NCBI GenBank assembly: GCA_030605125.1
Contig: JAUWBD010000012.1
Location: 1-44,607 of the forward strand
Direction: 5' to 3'
From: Verrucomicrobiota bacterium
GTDB taxonomy: Bacteria; Verrucomicrobiota; Verrucomicrobiia; Opitutales; Opitutaceae
Length of the DNA stretch: 44,607 bases
The number at the start of each line of letters is the position of its first letter. Position 1 is the stretch's first letter. Positions 1-8,104 of this stretch are shown here, piece after piece. The translations under genes and the position numbers were made by a program. The notes beneath the pieces were generated by a model that had not been told where the DNA came from, did no database searches, and saw nothing but the letters and a program-made list of their open reading frames with translations.

Positions 1-3000
1 TCGATCCCCAGCGCAAAGCGCGAGCCGCCCAGGAGGCTGCTCAAGGAGTTGGCGGAATCGGGCGCGATCCAGGTGTTCATGATCAACTCCACGCGGGTCG
101 GGCCGAAGCCGGCGGGGTAGAGGCGACCGTCGGTCTGGGGCGCTTTTTTCCAGTGGAGCGTGGAGCTGTCCACGAAGACCGGGACGCGATACCGGTCGGG
201 CGCTTCGTCGTCGGGCAGGAGGGTGAACCAGCCGCCGAGGTAGTTGTTACCCTTGGCGTGCGGGCGGGTGAAGCAGCGGTAGTAGCCTTGAAGCTCGTCC
301 TCGGCGTAGGCGGGCAGGGCGAGGGTGAGCGGTGTGCCGTCGCCGAGGCGGAGGCGGGCGGTGAGGGCTCCTTGTGTGGTCACGCGGGCGGTGCCGTGGG
401 CGGCCAAGGGCGGGTGGTTCGCGCCGTAGTTCTCGATCACGTCGGTGTAGCCGAGCCCGAGCGTATAGGCGCCGGCGCAGGAGACGGGGCCGTCGGTGCG
501 CTCGCGCAGGCGGAGGGAGAGGGCCTCGGCCACGACTTCGTCGGCGGCCACGGCTTCGGCGTAGGAGCCGTTGACGGGGTCGAGGGCGACGCGCAGCAAG
601 GTCGCGGAGCCGGGCGGGGTGATGAGGGCGAGAGCGGCGTCTTCGTCGCCGTGCAGTTCGAAGCGGCCGCGCACCGAGCGGGCGGGGGCGTCGGCGGATT
701 GCCAGGTGCCGGTGAACTGGCCGTTGGCGGCGACCTTGAACTGGAGGCGACCCCAAGGGAGGGAATGGTCGCCGGTCTGCGCAAAGAGCGCGTCGTAGGC
801 GCCGACCAGCGAGGCGGGGAAGGCGGAGACGGAGAGGGTGAAGCGGCTGACCTCGCTCTTGGCGGAGCCGAACTGCGTCCAGAGTCGCACCGCGTAATCG
901 CCGGGACGGGCGGTGATCGTGCCGGTGAGGCGGCCGGTTTCCGCGTCGAGCTTGAGGCCGGCGGGGAGGCCGGCGGCGAGGAAGCGCAGGCCGGGGCGGG
1001 CTATCCCGTGATCGAGTGCGAGGTCGAGGACGGAGCCGGTGCGCGCGGCGATGTCGCCGATCTCGGCGGGAGCGGGCGGGCGCACCGCCACGCGGATCGT
1101 CGCGGAGGCCGCGCCGGCGGAGTTGGTGGCGGTGACGGTGTAGCTGCCGGCGTCGCTCAGGGTGAGGGGGCCGAGTTCGAGTTCCGGGCCGGTGCCGAGG
1201 ACGAGTTTGTCCCGTCGCCAGACGATGGTGGGGGCCGGATGGCCCGTGACCGAGACGGAGAGGACGAGCGATTCGCCGATCCGGCCGACCTCGGGGAGAT
1301 GGGCGGTGAGGGTGGGTGCGCTGGAGCTCAGGGTGAGTTTGCCGGGGAGGCTCATCACGGAGCCGTGCTCACTGCTCACAAGCACGGTGTAGTTGCCCGC
1401 GGCGTCGGCCTTCACGGGATCGAGGACGAGCGAGGGAGCGTTCGAGTCGGGGATGGCGGCGCCGTCGTGATACCACTGGTAGGTCAGCGGGAGGGTGGAG
1501 TTGGTGGTGATGAAAAACGTCGCCACACCGCCGACCGACACGAACTGGGGTCGCGGCTGGGTGGTGATGGAGAGCACGGGCACCAGAGGCGGGGTGTTCA
1601 CGGTGAGCGTGGCCGCGGCGGATTCGGCGGTGGCGCCGTAGCCGTTGCCGACCAGGCAGCGGAGCTGCAGACCGTGCGAGGCGGAGGGCACGTTCAGCGC
1701 GGCGAGCTGCGCGGTGTTGGCGCCGTCGTAGAAGACGCCGTCGTTGACGATGTTGATCCAGCGGGCGGTCGCCACCGAGTAGCGTTGCCATTGGTAGGTG
1801 AAGCTCGCGGGGGCTCCGCTGGCGCTCACGGTGAAAAGCGCGTCGCCGCCGCGGAACACCGCGGTGTCGGCGGGGGAGGTGACGATGGTGGCGGGTTGGG
1901 CGCGGAGGAGCTTGGCGGCGTGGCTCGTCACGGAGCCCGCGGAATTGGTGAGGACGACGTCGTATTGGCCGAAGCTGAGCTCGGTGACGCTCAGGCTGAG
2001 GGTGAGGGATGTCGCGCCGGTGATGTTGGCGCCGTCGCGGCGCCATTGCACGGTCGCGCCGTTCAGGGTGGCCGAGGCGGAGAAGGTCGCGGTGCCGCCG
2101 GGGAGGGCATAGCGATCAACGGGGTGGGAAAGGAGCACCGGCGGCGGCGGCGGGATGAGCTTGGCCACGGCGCTGCGCACCTCCCCTCCTTCGTTGGTGA
2201 CGACGACCGTGTAGTCGCCGTAGGCCGCGGCGGTGAAGCCGGAGAAGGCGAGCGAGGCGGAGGTGGCGCCGGCGACGGGGTCTTCGCCCTGATACCATTG
2301 GTAGGAGAGGCCGGTGCCGGTGGCGGTGACCGAGAGGGTGAAATAGCTGCCGAGCTGCGCGACGCGGCCAACGGGCTGCGTGGTGATGACGGGCGCAGGC
2401 GGGGGCGGGTTTACGGTGAGCGTGGCGGGGGAACTGGTCGCGTGGCCAAAGGCGTTGCTCACCTTGACGGTGTAGCGGCCGGCGTGGGAGTCCTGCACGC
2501 TCGCGATCAGGAGCGTGGCCGAGCTCGCGCCGGGAATGGGCTCCCCCTCGAAGGCCCACTCGTAGGTGAAAGGTTCGCTGCCGCGGGCCGTGACGGAGAG
2601 CGTGGCCGATTTTCCCCGCGTGACGGTGACGGAGGCGGGCGGCGTGCCGATGTAGGCCGGAGTGGATACGGAGCCGTCGCCGGCGAGGTCCACGATCGAG
2701 AAAACGACGCGTCCCGCGGCGGTGCTGCCGTAGGGATAGGAGGTGCTGACGGTGGTGGCGGAGGACGTGAGCGCCAGCAGGCGGCCGTCGGAGAGCGGAA
2801 GGAGGCGCAGGGGGAAGCCGGGGATGCTCAGGCCGCGTTCGAAGAGATAGCTTTGGCTCCAGCTTTGGAGCTGGGTGTCGTTGCCGTTGGCCCGGATCGT
2901 GTGCCAGCGGTTGTTGATCGAGGTGCCGTCGGTGATCGCGTTGGCCAGCGATCCGACGAGGGCGAGGCTGGTGGCGCTGAAGATGCGACCCGGGCCGGTG

Positions 3001-4580
3001 AGCACGCCGGTCTGGTCGGAGGACAGTCGAATCGGGTGGGTGAAGGAGTAGTCGCCGTGGTAGGGCGAGTCGGTGGAGGCGCCGACGACGCCGGCGTCGG
3101 AGATCGGCGTGGCGAGGAGGTCGTTGGGCGAGGTGTTGTCCCGGAAGTGGTAGAGCTTTTTCTGGACCGAGCTCCAGACGTAGTTGCGCGAGTAATACGC
3201 CCATTCGCGGGAGGATTTGAGCGCGCCGGCGGAGGAGTAGATCCAGTGGGTGCCCCAGGCGCCGGTGGAGTCCATCGCGAAGACGAAGGGCCCGGCGGCT
3301 TGCAGGGCGAGCACGGAGGTGGGCAGGTTGACGAAGGGCGATTCGTGGGAGGCGCCTTCGTCGAGTTTGATCTGTTTGATCTCGCCGGTGGCGTAGCCGG
3401 TGTAGAGGCGGTTCAGCGTGGGGGAGTAGGCGACATGGTCGGCCACCCCGCCGAGGACGAAGGACGGGCCGTAGGCGCGGGTCGTCGCGTCCCAGCTGAA
3501 GATCGCCTTGTGGGCGCGGCTGTAGAGGAAGGCGGTGTCGTCGGGGCCCGGGATGATGTGGTCGGGGATGAAGTCGAGGCGCTCGGGCTCGGGCGCGGCG
3601 CCGGGCACGGCGGTGGTGAGGGAAGAGAGGGCGACCTTGGCGACGGAAATGCCGCTGGCGGAGGTGGCGTCGGCGGAGAAGGCGAAGGCGGAGTCTTGGG
3701 AGACGGCGACGCCTTGCGCGGGCTTGGCCAAGGTGCGCGAACCGGAGGCCAGGAAGGTGTTGTCGTAGGCGACCAGCTTGTCGCCGCGGAGGACGATGAA
3801 GACATCGGCGCCGTGGTAGGCCATGTCGTCGAAAGCTCCGGCCAGGCTGGCGCGGTAGGCGAGCGAGGCGGGATCGTAAACGTGTCCGGTGCCGAGCACG
3901 AGAGACGAGGCGTCGGGCGCGAGGTAGGTGCGGGCGGCGGAGTTGTAGCCGTAGTGGGTGGCGGGCCCGGTGATGTAGCCCGGGTAGCCGGTGGGCCACG
4001 CGCCGGTCGTGCTGAAGGTGATGCTATGCAGCGAGGAACCGGAAGTGTAGGTGTCGATCCCATACACGCGGCGGGCTTCCGGATCTATCGCCAGTCCGCC
4101 TCCGAAGCTGTAGTATCCGGACCAGGTGGCAATGAACTGCCGGTCCGAGCGCCGGAGGGTGGTCAGGTAAGGGTAGGCGCTGCTTCCGCTGACGACGACG
4201 ATGAAGCCGGGGGAGTGCAGGAGCCCGCGGACATCGTAGGAGGAGTTGTAGAGCGCGGTCTCGCCGGAGCCGTCGAGGGCGCGGGTGTAGATCGTGCGGC
4301 CGTAGGCGACGCTCATGCCCGAGGCGTCCACGGCAAAGGCGGCGGGCGTGTTGGTCAGCGCGATGGGGGCGAGCCAAGCCTGGCTCGCGAGGTCGTAGCG
4401 CTCGACGCGTGCCGGAGAGGCGAAGGTGAAGAAAACAACGTCGCCGACCCGCGCCTTATGCAGCCACTGCGGGGCGGTCGTCTGCGCGGCGAGGCCTCCT
4501 GCGGTGAGGAGGAGCAGCGAGGTGAGGGCGAAGAAGAAGCGGAGGGCCCAAGAGGCGCGGGGGCAAAAAGGCGAGGGCAT
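1..4580 (-). CDS. Giant exported beta-propeller / Ig-like repeat protein, 3' end outside window
   Basis: The minus frame starting with ATG at 4580 is open to the left edge (about 1526 codons), so the C-terminus is missing. The product opens with a Sec-type signal peptide ending in a GGLAAQ-like site at about residue 32. Residues about 40-640 are rich in repeated Gly/Tyr/Trp segments as in propeller-like surface proteins. Roughly six Ig-like modules follow (starting near residues 647, 730, 813, 898, 1003 and 1090), each with the SYQWY...G...Y.V.V.N pattern typical of I-set/Ig_3 repeats. Next comes a putative-Ig (He_PIG-like) module around 1167-1250 with an LPAGLKLD...G.L.GT motif, then a beta-rich tail. 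Likely cell-surface or secreted, in adhesion or substrate binding; the exact role is unknown. The start fits the signal peptide; no strong ribosome binding site is visible. The plus strand here also holds a very long open frame, a GC-driven shadow. Confidence 0.85.
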   Translation of the reverse strand, partial: MPSPFCPRASWALRFFFALTSLLLLTAGGLAAQTTAPQWLHKARVGDVVFFTFASPARVERYDLASQAWLAPIALTNTPAAFAVDASGMSVAYGRTIYTRALDGSGETALYNSSYDVRGLLHSPGFIVVVSGSSAYPYLTTLRRSDRQFIATWSGYYSFGGGLAIDPEARRVYGIDTYTSGSSLHSITFSTTGAWPTGYPGYITGPATHYGYNSAARTYLAPDASSLVLGTGHVYDPASLAYRASLAGAFDDMAYHGADVFIVLRGDKLVAYDNTFLASGSRTLAKPAQGVAVSQDSAFAFSADATSASGISVAKVALSSLTTAVPGAAPEPERLDFIPDHIIPGPDDTAFLYSRAHKAIFSWDATTRAYGPSFVLGGVADHVAYSPTLNRLYTGYATGEIKQIKLDEGASHESPFVNLPTSVLALQAAGPFVFAMDSTGAWGTHWIYSSAGALKSSREWAYYSRNYVWSSVQKKLYHFRDNTSPNDLLATPISDAGVVGASTDSPYHGDYSFTHPIRLSSDQTGVLTGPGRIFSATSLALVGSLANAITDGTSINNRWHTIRANGNDTQLQSWSQSYLFERGLSIPGFPLRLLPLSDGRLLALTSSATTVSTSYPYGSTAAGRVVFSIVDLAGDGSVSTPAYIGTPPASVTVTRGKSATLSVTARGSEPFTYEWAFEGEPIPGASSATLLIASVQDSHAGRYTVKVSNAFGHATSSPATLTVNPPPPAPVITTQPVGRVAQLGSYFTLSVTATGTGLSYQWYQGEDPVAGATSASLAFSGFTAAAYGDYTVVVTNEGGEVRSAVAKLIPPPPPVLLSHPVDRYALPGGTATFSASATLNGATVQWRRDGANITGATSLTLSLSVTELSFGQYDVVLTNSAGSVTSHAAKLLRAQPATIVTSPADTAVFRGGDALFTVSASGAPASFTYQWQRYSVATARWINIVNDGVFYDGANTAQLAALNVPSASHGLQLRCLVGNGYGATAESAAATLTVNTPPLVPVLSITTQPRPQFVSVGGVATFFITTNSTLPLTYQWYHDGAAIPDSNAPSLVLDPVKADAAGNYTVLVSSEHGSVMSLPGKLTLSSSAPTLTAHLPEVGRIGESLVLSVSVTGHPAPTIVWRRDKLVLGTGPELELGPLTLSDAGSYTVTATNSAGAASATIRVAVRPPAPAEIGDIAARTGSVLDLALDHGIARPGLRFLAAGLPAGLKLDAETGRLTGTITARPGDYAVRLWTQFGSAKSEVSRFTLSVSAFPASLVGAYDALFAQTGDHSLPWGRLQFKVAANGQFTGTWQSADAPARSVRGRFELHGDEDAALALITPPGSATLLRVALDPVNGSYAEAVAADEVVAEALSLRLRERTDGPVSCAGAYTLGLGYTDVIENYGANHPPLAAHGTARVTTQGALTARLRLGDGTPLTLALPAYAEDELQGYYRCFTRPHAKGNNYLGGWFTLLPDDEAPDRYRVPVFVDSSTLHWKKAPQTDGRLYPAGFGPTRVELIMNTWIAPDSANSLSSLLGGSRFALGI

Positions 4581-4633
4581 GTGCGAGAATGCGCATGCAA
4601 CTCGCTGAAGTGGCTGTTGACGAGAATTTAACA

Positions 4634-4660
4634 ATCCCCGCCGGGCGGAAGTAGCGGGGC
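4634..4660 (-). terminator. Candidate terminator after the AHSA1 gene
   Basis: A 6-bp GC stem (CCCCGC at 4636-4641 pairing with GCGGGG at 4654-4659) with a 12-nt loop is followed, in the minus direction, by an AT-rich stretch (ATTGTTAAAT). It lies about 110 nt downstream of the AHSA1 stop and upstream of the next minus gene. The U-run is weak, so this is only a candidate; the AT-rich part could instead contribute to the promoter of the giant protein. Confidence 0.35.
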
Positions 4661-4768
4661 GAGAGCCACGATCAGTCCGGCTCCATGGGCGGACTCACCC
4701 GAGCAAGCGGGCCGCGGCGGTCGTGGTGGGTTGCGCCAGTTATCCCCGCTGGCGACCCCGGGGCTGTT

Positions 4769-5362
4769 TCAGCAACGGCTTGAGATGCAGCCGGCGTCGG
4801 GCGGGGTGGAGCTTATCTGGCAGTAGAGCGGTTTCAGGCGCGCGTGCTCGCTCCAGAAGGCCGGGCGGGGCGCGCCTTCGAGCAGGGCGATGAGCATGCC
4901 GAAATGGATGTGCCAGCCGGAGGCGAAGCTGCCGACCTCCTTGAGATCCTCGCCGGAGGCGCGGTGCGTGAGCAGGAGCCGCACCTTGTCCCCCTCGGGC
5001 TTGAGGTCGAAGGTCACGACCGAATCGTCGCCGCCAAAGGTGAACACGAGCAGGCGGGGCGCCTCGCAGCGGAGCACGCGTCCCTCGAAGGTGACGCCGG
5101 GGTCCTGCACCTTGGCGTATTCGGGCGGGGGCGTCTCGCCGGGCGCGAGGTTCTTGTGGTGCATCGCGAAGACGAATCTGCCGCCGGCCTTTTGCTCGAG
5201 GAGGCCGCCGCAGAACCAGCGGGCGCGTTTTTCGGGATCGGTGATAAAGTCCCACACGCGTTCGATCGGACCAGGGAGCAGGCGCACGAGGCGCACTTCG
5301 CCGGGCGCGGGGAAACTGGCGAGGGACTGATTTTCGTCGGGGGAGGGGGTGGCGGGTTTCAT
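4769..5362 (-). CDS. SRPBCC / AHSA1-family protein
   Basis: A 197-residue protein of the START-like SRPBCC fold, AHSA1 subfamily. The diagnostic early motif is visible at about residues 25-55 (IERVWDFITDPEKRARWF, then GG), followed by G..FVF, the central VTFEGRVLR..AP..LVFTF strand pair, and a late GWHIHFGMLI..LEG helix. These domains form a hydrophobic pocket; the ligand cannot be told. Its ATG overlaps the stop of the upstream ArsR-type regulator by ATGA, so the two are one operon. This is a common pairing in which the regulator controls an AHSA1 partner. Cytosolic, with no signal peptide. The last 20 or so residues are Cys/Ser-rich and unlike the family core. Confidence 0.88.
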   Translation of the reverse strand: MKPATPSPDENQSLASFPAPGEVRLVRLLPGPIERVWDFITDPEKRARWFCGGLLEQKAGGRFVFAMHHKNLAPGETPPPEYAKVQDPGVTFEGRVLRCEAPRLLVFTFGGDDSVVTFDLKPEGDKVRLLLTHRASGEDLKEVGSFASGWHIHFGMLIALLEGAPRPAFWSEHARLKPLYCQISSTPPDAGCISSRC

Positions 5363-5712
5363 TTGGATTTCTTTTTGGGTTTGGCGGATTTGGCGGAGGC
5401 CTGCTGGCGGGCGTCGTCGGCGAGCAGCTCGCGTTCGAGGGCGTCGAGGCGGCGGGACCAGACGGCGCGGGTTTTTTCGAGCCAGCGTTCGAGCTCGTCG
5501 AAGCCGGCGGGGTTGAGCGACTGGATGCGCGACTGGCCTTCGGCGCGGGTGACGACGAGGCCGGCCTCGCGAAGGACGTTCAGGTGCTGGGAGATGGCGG
5601 GCGCGCTGAGGTCGAAGGCCTCGACGAGCTGGCCCGCGCTGCGCTCGCGCTCGGCGAGCAGCTCGACGATGCGCCGGCGGGTCGGGTCGGCGATGGCGGC
5701 AAGGCTTTGCAT
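5359..5712 (-). CDS. ArsR-family winged-helix transcriptional regulator
   Basis: A 117-residue ArsR/SmtB-type repressor. It begins with the typical MQSLAAIADPTRRRIVELL helix, then the recognition helix region (LSAPAISQHLNVLREAGLV, about residues 38-56) and the wing (VTRAEGQSRIQSLNP). The C-terminus is a Lys/Ala-rich tail. No Cys pair typical of the metal-sensing ArsR site is present, so it more likely belongs to the non-metal ArsR group that partners AHSA1 proteins. It overlaps the downstream AHSA1 gene by 4 bp. A 9-bp perfect inverted repeat lies 9 nt upstream of its start codon and is probably its autoregulatory operator. No Shine-Dalgarno sequence is evident, so the transcript could be leaderless or short-leadered. 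Confidence 0.92.
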   Translation of the reverse strand: MQSLAAIADPTRRRIVELLAERERSAGQLVEAFDLSAPAISQHLNVLREAGLVVTRAEGQSRIQSLNPAGFDELERWLEKTRAVWSRRLDALERELLADDARQQASAKSAKPKKKSK

Positions 5713-5720
5713 GCCAAGAA

Positions 5721-5742
5721 TAATTAAGTGAAAACTTAATTA
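5721..5742 (-). promoter_or_regulatory. Palindromic operator upstream of the ArsR/AHSA1 operon
   Basis: TAATTAAGT (5721-5729) and ACTTAATTA (5734-5742) form a perfect 9-bp inverted repeat around a GAAA spacer, in otherwise GC-rich DNA. It ends 9 nt from the regulator ATG at 5712. A short, AT-rich dyad like this is typical of ArsR-family operators overlapping a promoter. A TTGCTT at 5743-5748 (minus strand) could be the -35 element, but the -10 element is not clear. Confidence 0.7.
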
Positions 5743-5786
5743 AGCAAGAGCGAAATTATCCCGGTAGGGTGAGGGAGTGGGGTTTT

Positions 5787-5914
5787 AACCGCGGATGGCG
5801 CGGATGGGCGCGGATTTTTTAAGGCCTTCGTGATTCTATCCGTGTTTATCCGTGGGATCCGTGGTGGCTCGAACGAGTATGAATTCACCGCAGATCGCGC
5901 AGATGGGCGCAGAT
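5787..5914. repeat. CGGAT/CAGAT-type intergenic inverted-repeat element
   Basis: Three related arms of about 27 nt lie between the ArsR unit and the next gene. Arm 1 (5789-5815) reads CCGCGGAT, GGCGCGGAT, GGGCGCGGAT. Arm 2 (5838-5865) is its imperfect inverse (ATCCGTG, TTTATCCGTG, GGATCCGTGG). Arm 3 (5887-5914) is a direct variant with CAGAT in place of CGGAT. Arms 1 and 2 would form a hairpin around a loop of about 22 nt. From general knowledge, elements of this style are scattered between genes in Verrucomicrobiota and Planctomycetota. Function is unknown; no coding frame here looks real. Confidence 0.65.
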
Positions 5915-5925
5915 GTTCGGAAGCG

Positions 5926-6204
5926 CTATGCTTGGGTAATCCACCAGCCGAGGCCGGCGAGGCCGGTGGCGAGACCAAAGACGATCAGGCCGAGGCAGCC
6001 GCCCTTGCCGGCGGGCTTGGCGGGGAATTGGTCGGGGAATTTGGCCCGCAGGCCGGCCTCGATGGCCTCGATCTCGTCCTTCGACTCCTTGAGCCCGAGG
6101 CCGGTGGCTTCGCGGTGGAGTTTGATGGCTTCGATCTTGTTGCCGGCGCGCAGGGCGTCGGCGATGGGGTTCATCTGGGAGTCGGTAAGGGAGGGCGAGG
6201 GCAT
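5926..6204 (-). CDS. Small membrane protein with ribosomal L7/L12 C-terminal-like domain
   Basis: A 92-residue protein. Residues about 11-50 match the L7/L12 C-terminal fold as reused in non-ribosomal proteins: a helix with NKIEAIKLHREATGLGLKES followed by KDEIEAIE. A Pro/Lys/Gly linker follows, then one transmembrane helix (about residues 70-90: GCLGLIVFGLATGLAGLGWW). The domain is expected on the cytosolic side of a C-terminal anchor. Proteins of this kind occur in many bacteria and their role is not established. Start taken at ATG 6204; ATG at 6174 is a possible alternative. The gene is monocistronic, with the repeat element immediately downstream. Confidence 0.8.
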   Translation of the reverse strand: MPSPSLTDSQMNPIADALRAGNKIEAIKLHREATGLGLKESKDEIEAIEAGLRAKFPDQFPAKPAGKGGCLGLIVFGLATGLAGLGWWITQA

Positions 6205-6276
6205 GGGGAGCAGAGTGCCGCCGATTTAGCGGACGTTTTGACGCGGAGGCGAGCGCTCGGGCAGGCTGCGGGCTCG

Positions 6277-7470
6277 ATGGCCTGTTCATCCCTAAATGTC
6301 GCGATTGTCGGTGCGGGCACCGCCGGCCCGGCGGCGGCGATTTTCTTGTCGAGAGCGGGGCATCGGGTGCGCTTGTTCGAGCGGGCTCCGGTGAACCTGC
6401 CGGTCGGCGCGGGGTTTCTGCTTCAACCCACGGGTATGCGGGTCTTGGCGGAGCTGGGTTTGCTGGACGCCTTGCTGCCGCAGACGCAGGTCATTCGTCG
6501 CTTGCATTGCCTGGATCGGCGGAAGCGGGCGCTGCTCGATCTGCATTACGCGGATGTCGCGGAGGGGCTTCATGGCGCGGGCACCCATCGGGCCACGCTG
6601 CTGAACCTGTTGCTCGGCGCGGCGGAGGAGGCCGGCGCGCGGGTGGAGTGGAACCGCCCCATCGGGCAACTGAAGCGGGATGCGGACGGGCGATGCCGGC
6701 TGATCGACGCACAGGGTCGCGAAGAGGGGCCCTTCGACCTCGTGCTCTTGTGCGACGGGGCGCAATCGGCGCTGCGTGCCCAATCGGGCATCCCGTGCAA
6801 GGCGACCCGCTACCCGTGGGGCGCATTGTGGTTTATCGGCCGGCGCCCGCCGCAGCTGGCCGCCGACATGCTGTGGCAACGCGTGGGAAGCACGCGGGAG
6901 CTGGTGGGTTTTTTGCCGACGGGCACGAAGGATGATCTGGTCAGTCTGTTCTGGAGTATCCGGCTGGATCGCGTGGAGGCGTGGCGTGCGGGAAATCTGG
7001 ATACGTGGAAGAGCGAGGTGCGCGCGCTCGTCCCGCAGGCGGCGGGTTTGCTCGACCAGATCGAGGGTCAGGCGCAGTTATCGGTCGCGGCCTATCACGA
7101 CGTGCGCATGCGTCGGTGGCACGGCGACCGCGTGGCGGTGTTGGGCGACGCGGGCCACGCGCTGAGTCCGCAGCTCGGGCAAGGCGTGAACCTCGCGCTG
7201 ATGGACGCGGCGGAGTTGGCGCGGGCTTTGGGCGAAGAGTCGTCGTTGGAGGCGGCTTTGAACCGCTATTCGGCGCGACGAAGGGCGCATCTGCGGTTCT
7301 ACCAGGTGGCGACGCGCTGGCTGACGCCCTTGTTCCAGTCCGACGCCACGGCCTTGGGCGCGGCGCGGGATTTCGCGTTGCCGCTGGCCCAGCGGATCCC
7401 GTGGGTGCGACGCCAGATGATTCTCACGATGGCGGGCTACAAGACGGGCGTGTTTGGCAGCCGGCGTTAG
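6277..7470 (+). CDS. FAD-dependent monooxygenase (PHBH-like flavoprotein)
   Basis: A 397-residue group A flavoprotein monooxygenase. The N-terminal Rossmann motif (VAIVGAGTAGPAAAIFLSRAG, ending in an acidic residue at LFER) starts at residue 8. The FAD-ribityl motif GDAGHALSPQLGQGVNLALMDA lies near residue 290, and the mid-protein DLVLLCDGAQSALR segment fits the conserved DG motif. Enzymes of this family hydroxylate or epoxidise an organic substrate using NAD(P)H and O2; the substrate cannot be inferred. The open frame extends far upstream, but ATG 6277 sits directly before the Rossmann strand and matches the family start, while the upstream frame overlaps an intergenic repeat and an opposite-strand gene. 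It stands alone, convergent with the toxin-antitoxin pair. Confidence 0.9.
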   Translation: MACSSLNVAIVGAGTAGPAAAIFLSRAGHRVRLFERAPVNLPVGAGFLLQPTGMRVLAELGLLDALLPQTQVIRRLHCLDRRKRALLDLHYADVAEGLHGAGTHRATLLNLLLGAAEEAGARVEWNRPIGQLKRDADGRCRLIDAQGREEGPFDLVLLCDGAQSALRAQSGIPCKATRYPWGALWFIGRRPPQLAADMLWQRVGSTRELVGFLPTGTKDDLVSLFWSIRLDRVEAWRAGNLDTWKSEVRALVPQAAGLLDQIEGQAQLSVAAYHDVRMRRWHGDRVAVLGDAGHALSPQLGQGVNLALMDAAELARALGEESSLEAALNRYSARRRAHLRFYQVATRWLTPLFQSDATALGAARDFALPLAQRIPWVRRQMILTMAGYKTGVFGSRR

Positions 7471-7480
7471 TCAAGCAGTC

Positions 7481-7500
7481 CAGCGCCGCGGAGGCGCTCC
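7481..7500. terminator. Hairpin between convergent genes
   Basis: AGCGCC (7482-7487) and GGCGCT (7493-7498) form a 6-bp stem around GCGGA, between the stops of the monooxygenase (7470) and the DUF5615 toxin (7516). There is no U-run on either strand, so it may be a Rho-assisted terminator or a small dispersed repeat rather than an intrinsic terminator. Confidence 0.35.
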
Positions 7501-7515
7501 AACCGGAGTTCTGGC

Positions 7516-7845
7516 TCAACGCACCTCGACGACGCGCGCACCCTGCTCAATCAGTCGAACCAGTTTCGGTATCTGCGGCACCAGCCAGGCGCGCAGCGCC
7601 GCGTTGGAGGTGTTGCCGAGGCGAAGCCAGACGATCACCGGGCCGGCCGCGCCCGTCTGCGCTCGCTGCGCGAAGTCCTCGTCTTTGGTGACGACCACTT
7701 GCCCCTGCGCCTGCGCGTATCGCCAGATCGCGCCGTCCTCGGCCTCACGCAGGCCGACCTCGCGGACCGCTTGCGCATCCTGCCCGGCTTCTCGCAGCCA
7801 CTGAGCGAGCGCTGGCGGCAACTGGGCATCGACCAGAAACTTCAC
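7516..7845 (-). CDS. DUF5615 PIN-like toxin
   Basis: A 109-residue protein of the DUF5615 family, which has a Mut7-C/PIN-like RNase fold and serves as the probable toxin with DUF433 antitoxins. The GTG start at 7845 is chosen because the family always begins with KFLVDAQLPPALAQWL, and because this GTG overlaps the antitoxin stop as GTGA. Candidate acidic active-site residues are the first Asp (FLVDAQLP), the ESD-like pair in REAEDGAIW, and the TKDEDF motif near residue 66, a hallmark of the family. A WLRLGN motif follows at about residue 83. Predicted to cleave RNA and to be neutralised by the upstream partner. Confidence 0.88.
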   Translation of the reverse strand: MKFLVDAQLPPALAQWLREAGQDAQAVREVGLREAEDGAIWRYAQAQGQVVVTKDEDFAQRAQTGAAGPVIVWLRLGNTSNAALRAWLVPQIPKLVRLIEQGARVVEVR

Positions 7846-8075
7846 CGCGAAGCGAGGGTGAGCACCGGGTGGTCGAGTTGCGCGGCGGCATACTCCAAGC
7901 AAGCCCGGATGTCGTCCGCCTCAAGGTCGGGATAGTCGGCAAGGATTTCTGACTCGGGGACCTTGGCAGCCAGCAGATCGAGCACATCTTTTACCCGGAT
8001 GCGCATACCCCGGATGCAAGGGCGCCCGCCGCATTGGTTGGGATTGAAGGTTATCCGTTCCATGAACGTGCTCAT
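7842..8075 (-). CDS. DUF433 antitoxin
   Basis: A 77-residue DUF433 protein, a helical domain resembling a winged helix that partners DUF5615 toxins. The hallmark ITFNPNQCGGRPCIRGMRIRV lies near the N-terminus, followed by VLDLLAAKVPESEILADYPDLEADDIRACLEYA. ATG 8075 is preferred because a GGTAGGA sequence sits about 9 nt upstream; ATG 8084 would add three residues. It overlaps the toxin by 4 bp, so the two are translationally coupled. The open frame upstream of the ATG runs into remnants of a vsr gene and is not part of this protein. Confidence 0.88.
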   Translation of the reverse strand: MSTFMERITFNPNQCGGRPCIRGMRIRVKDVLDLLAAKVPESEILADYPDLEADDIRACLEYAAAQLDHPVLTLASR

Positions 8076-8104
8076 ACACTTCATCCTACCCGCTTCGTCT
8101 CCGC

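Noticed and set aside
153-4631. A 1492-residue open frame on the plus strand
   Set aside because: Its product is Gly/Ala/Val/Glu/Arg-rich without domains, and it is antisense to a frame with a signal peptide and clear Ig modules. Long antisense frames are expected in DNA with very high third-position GC.
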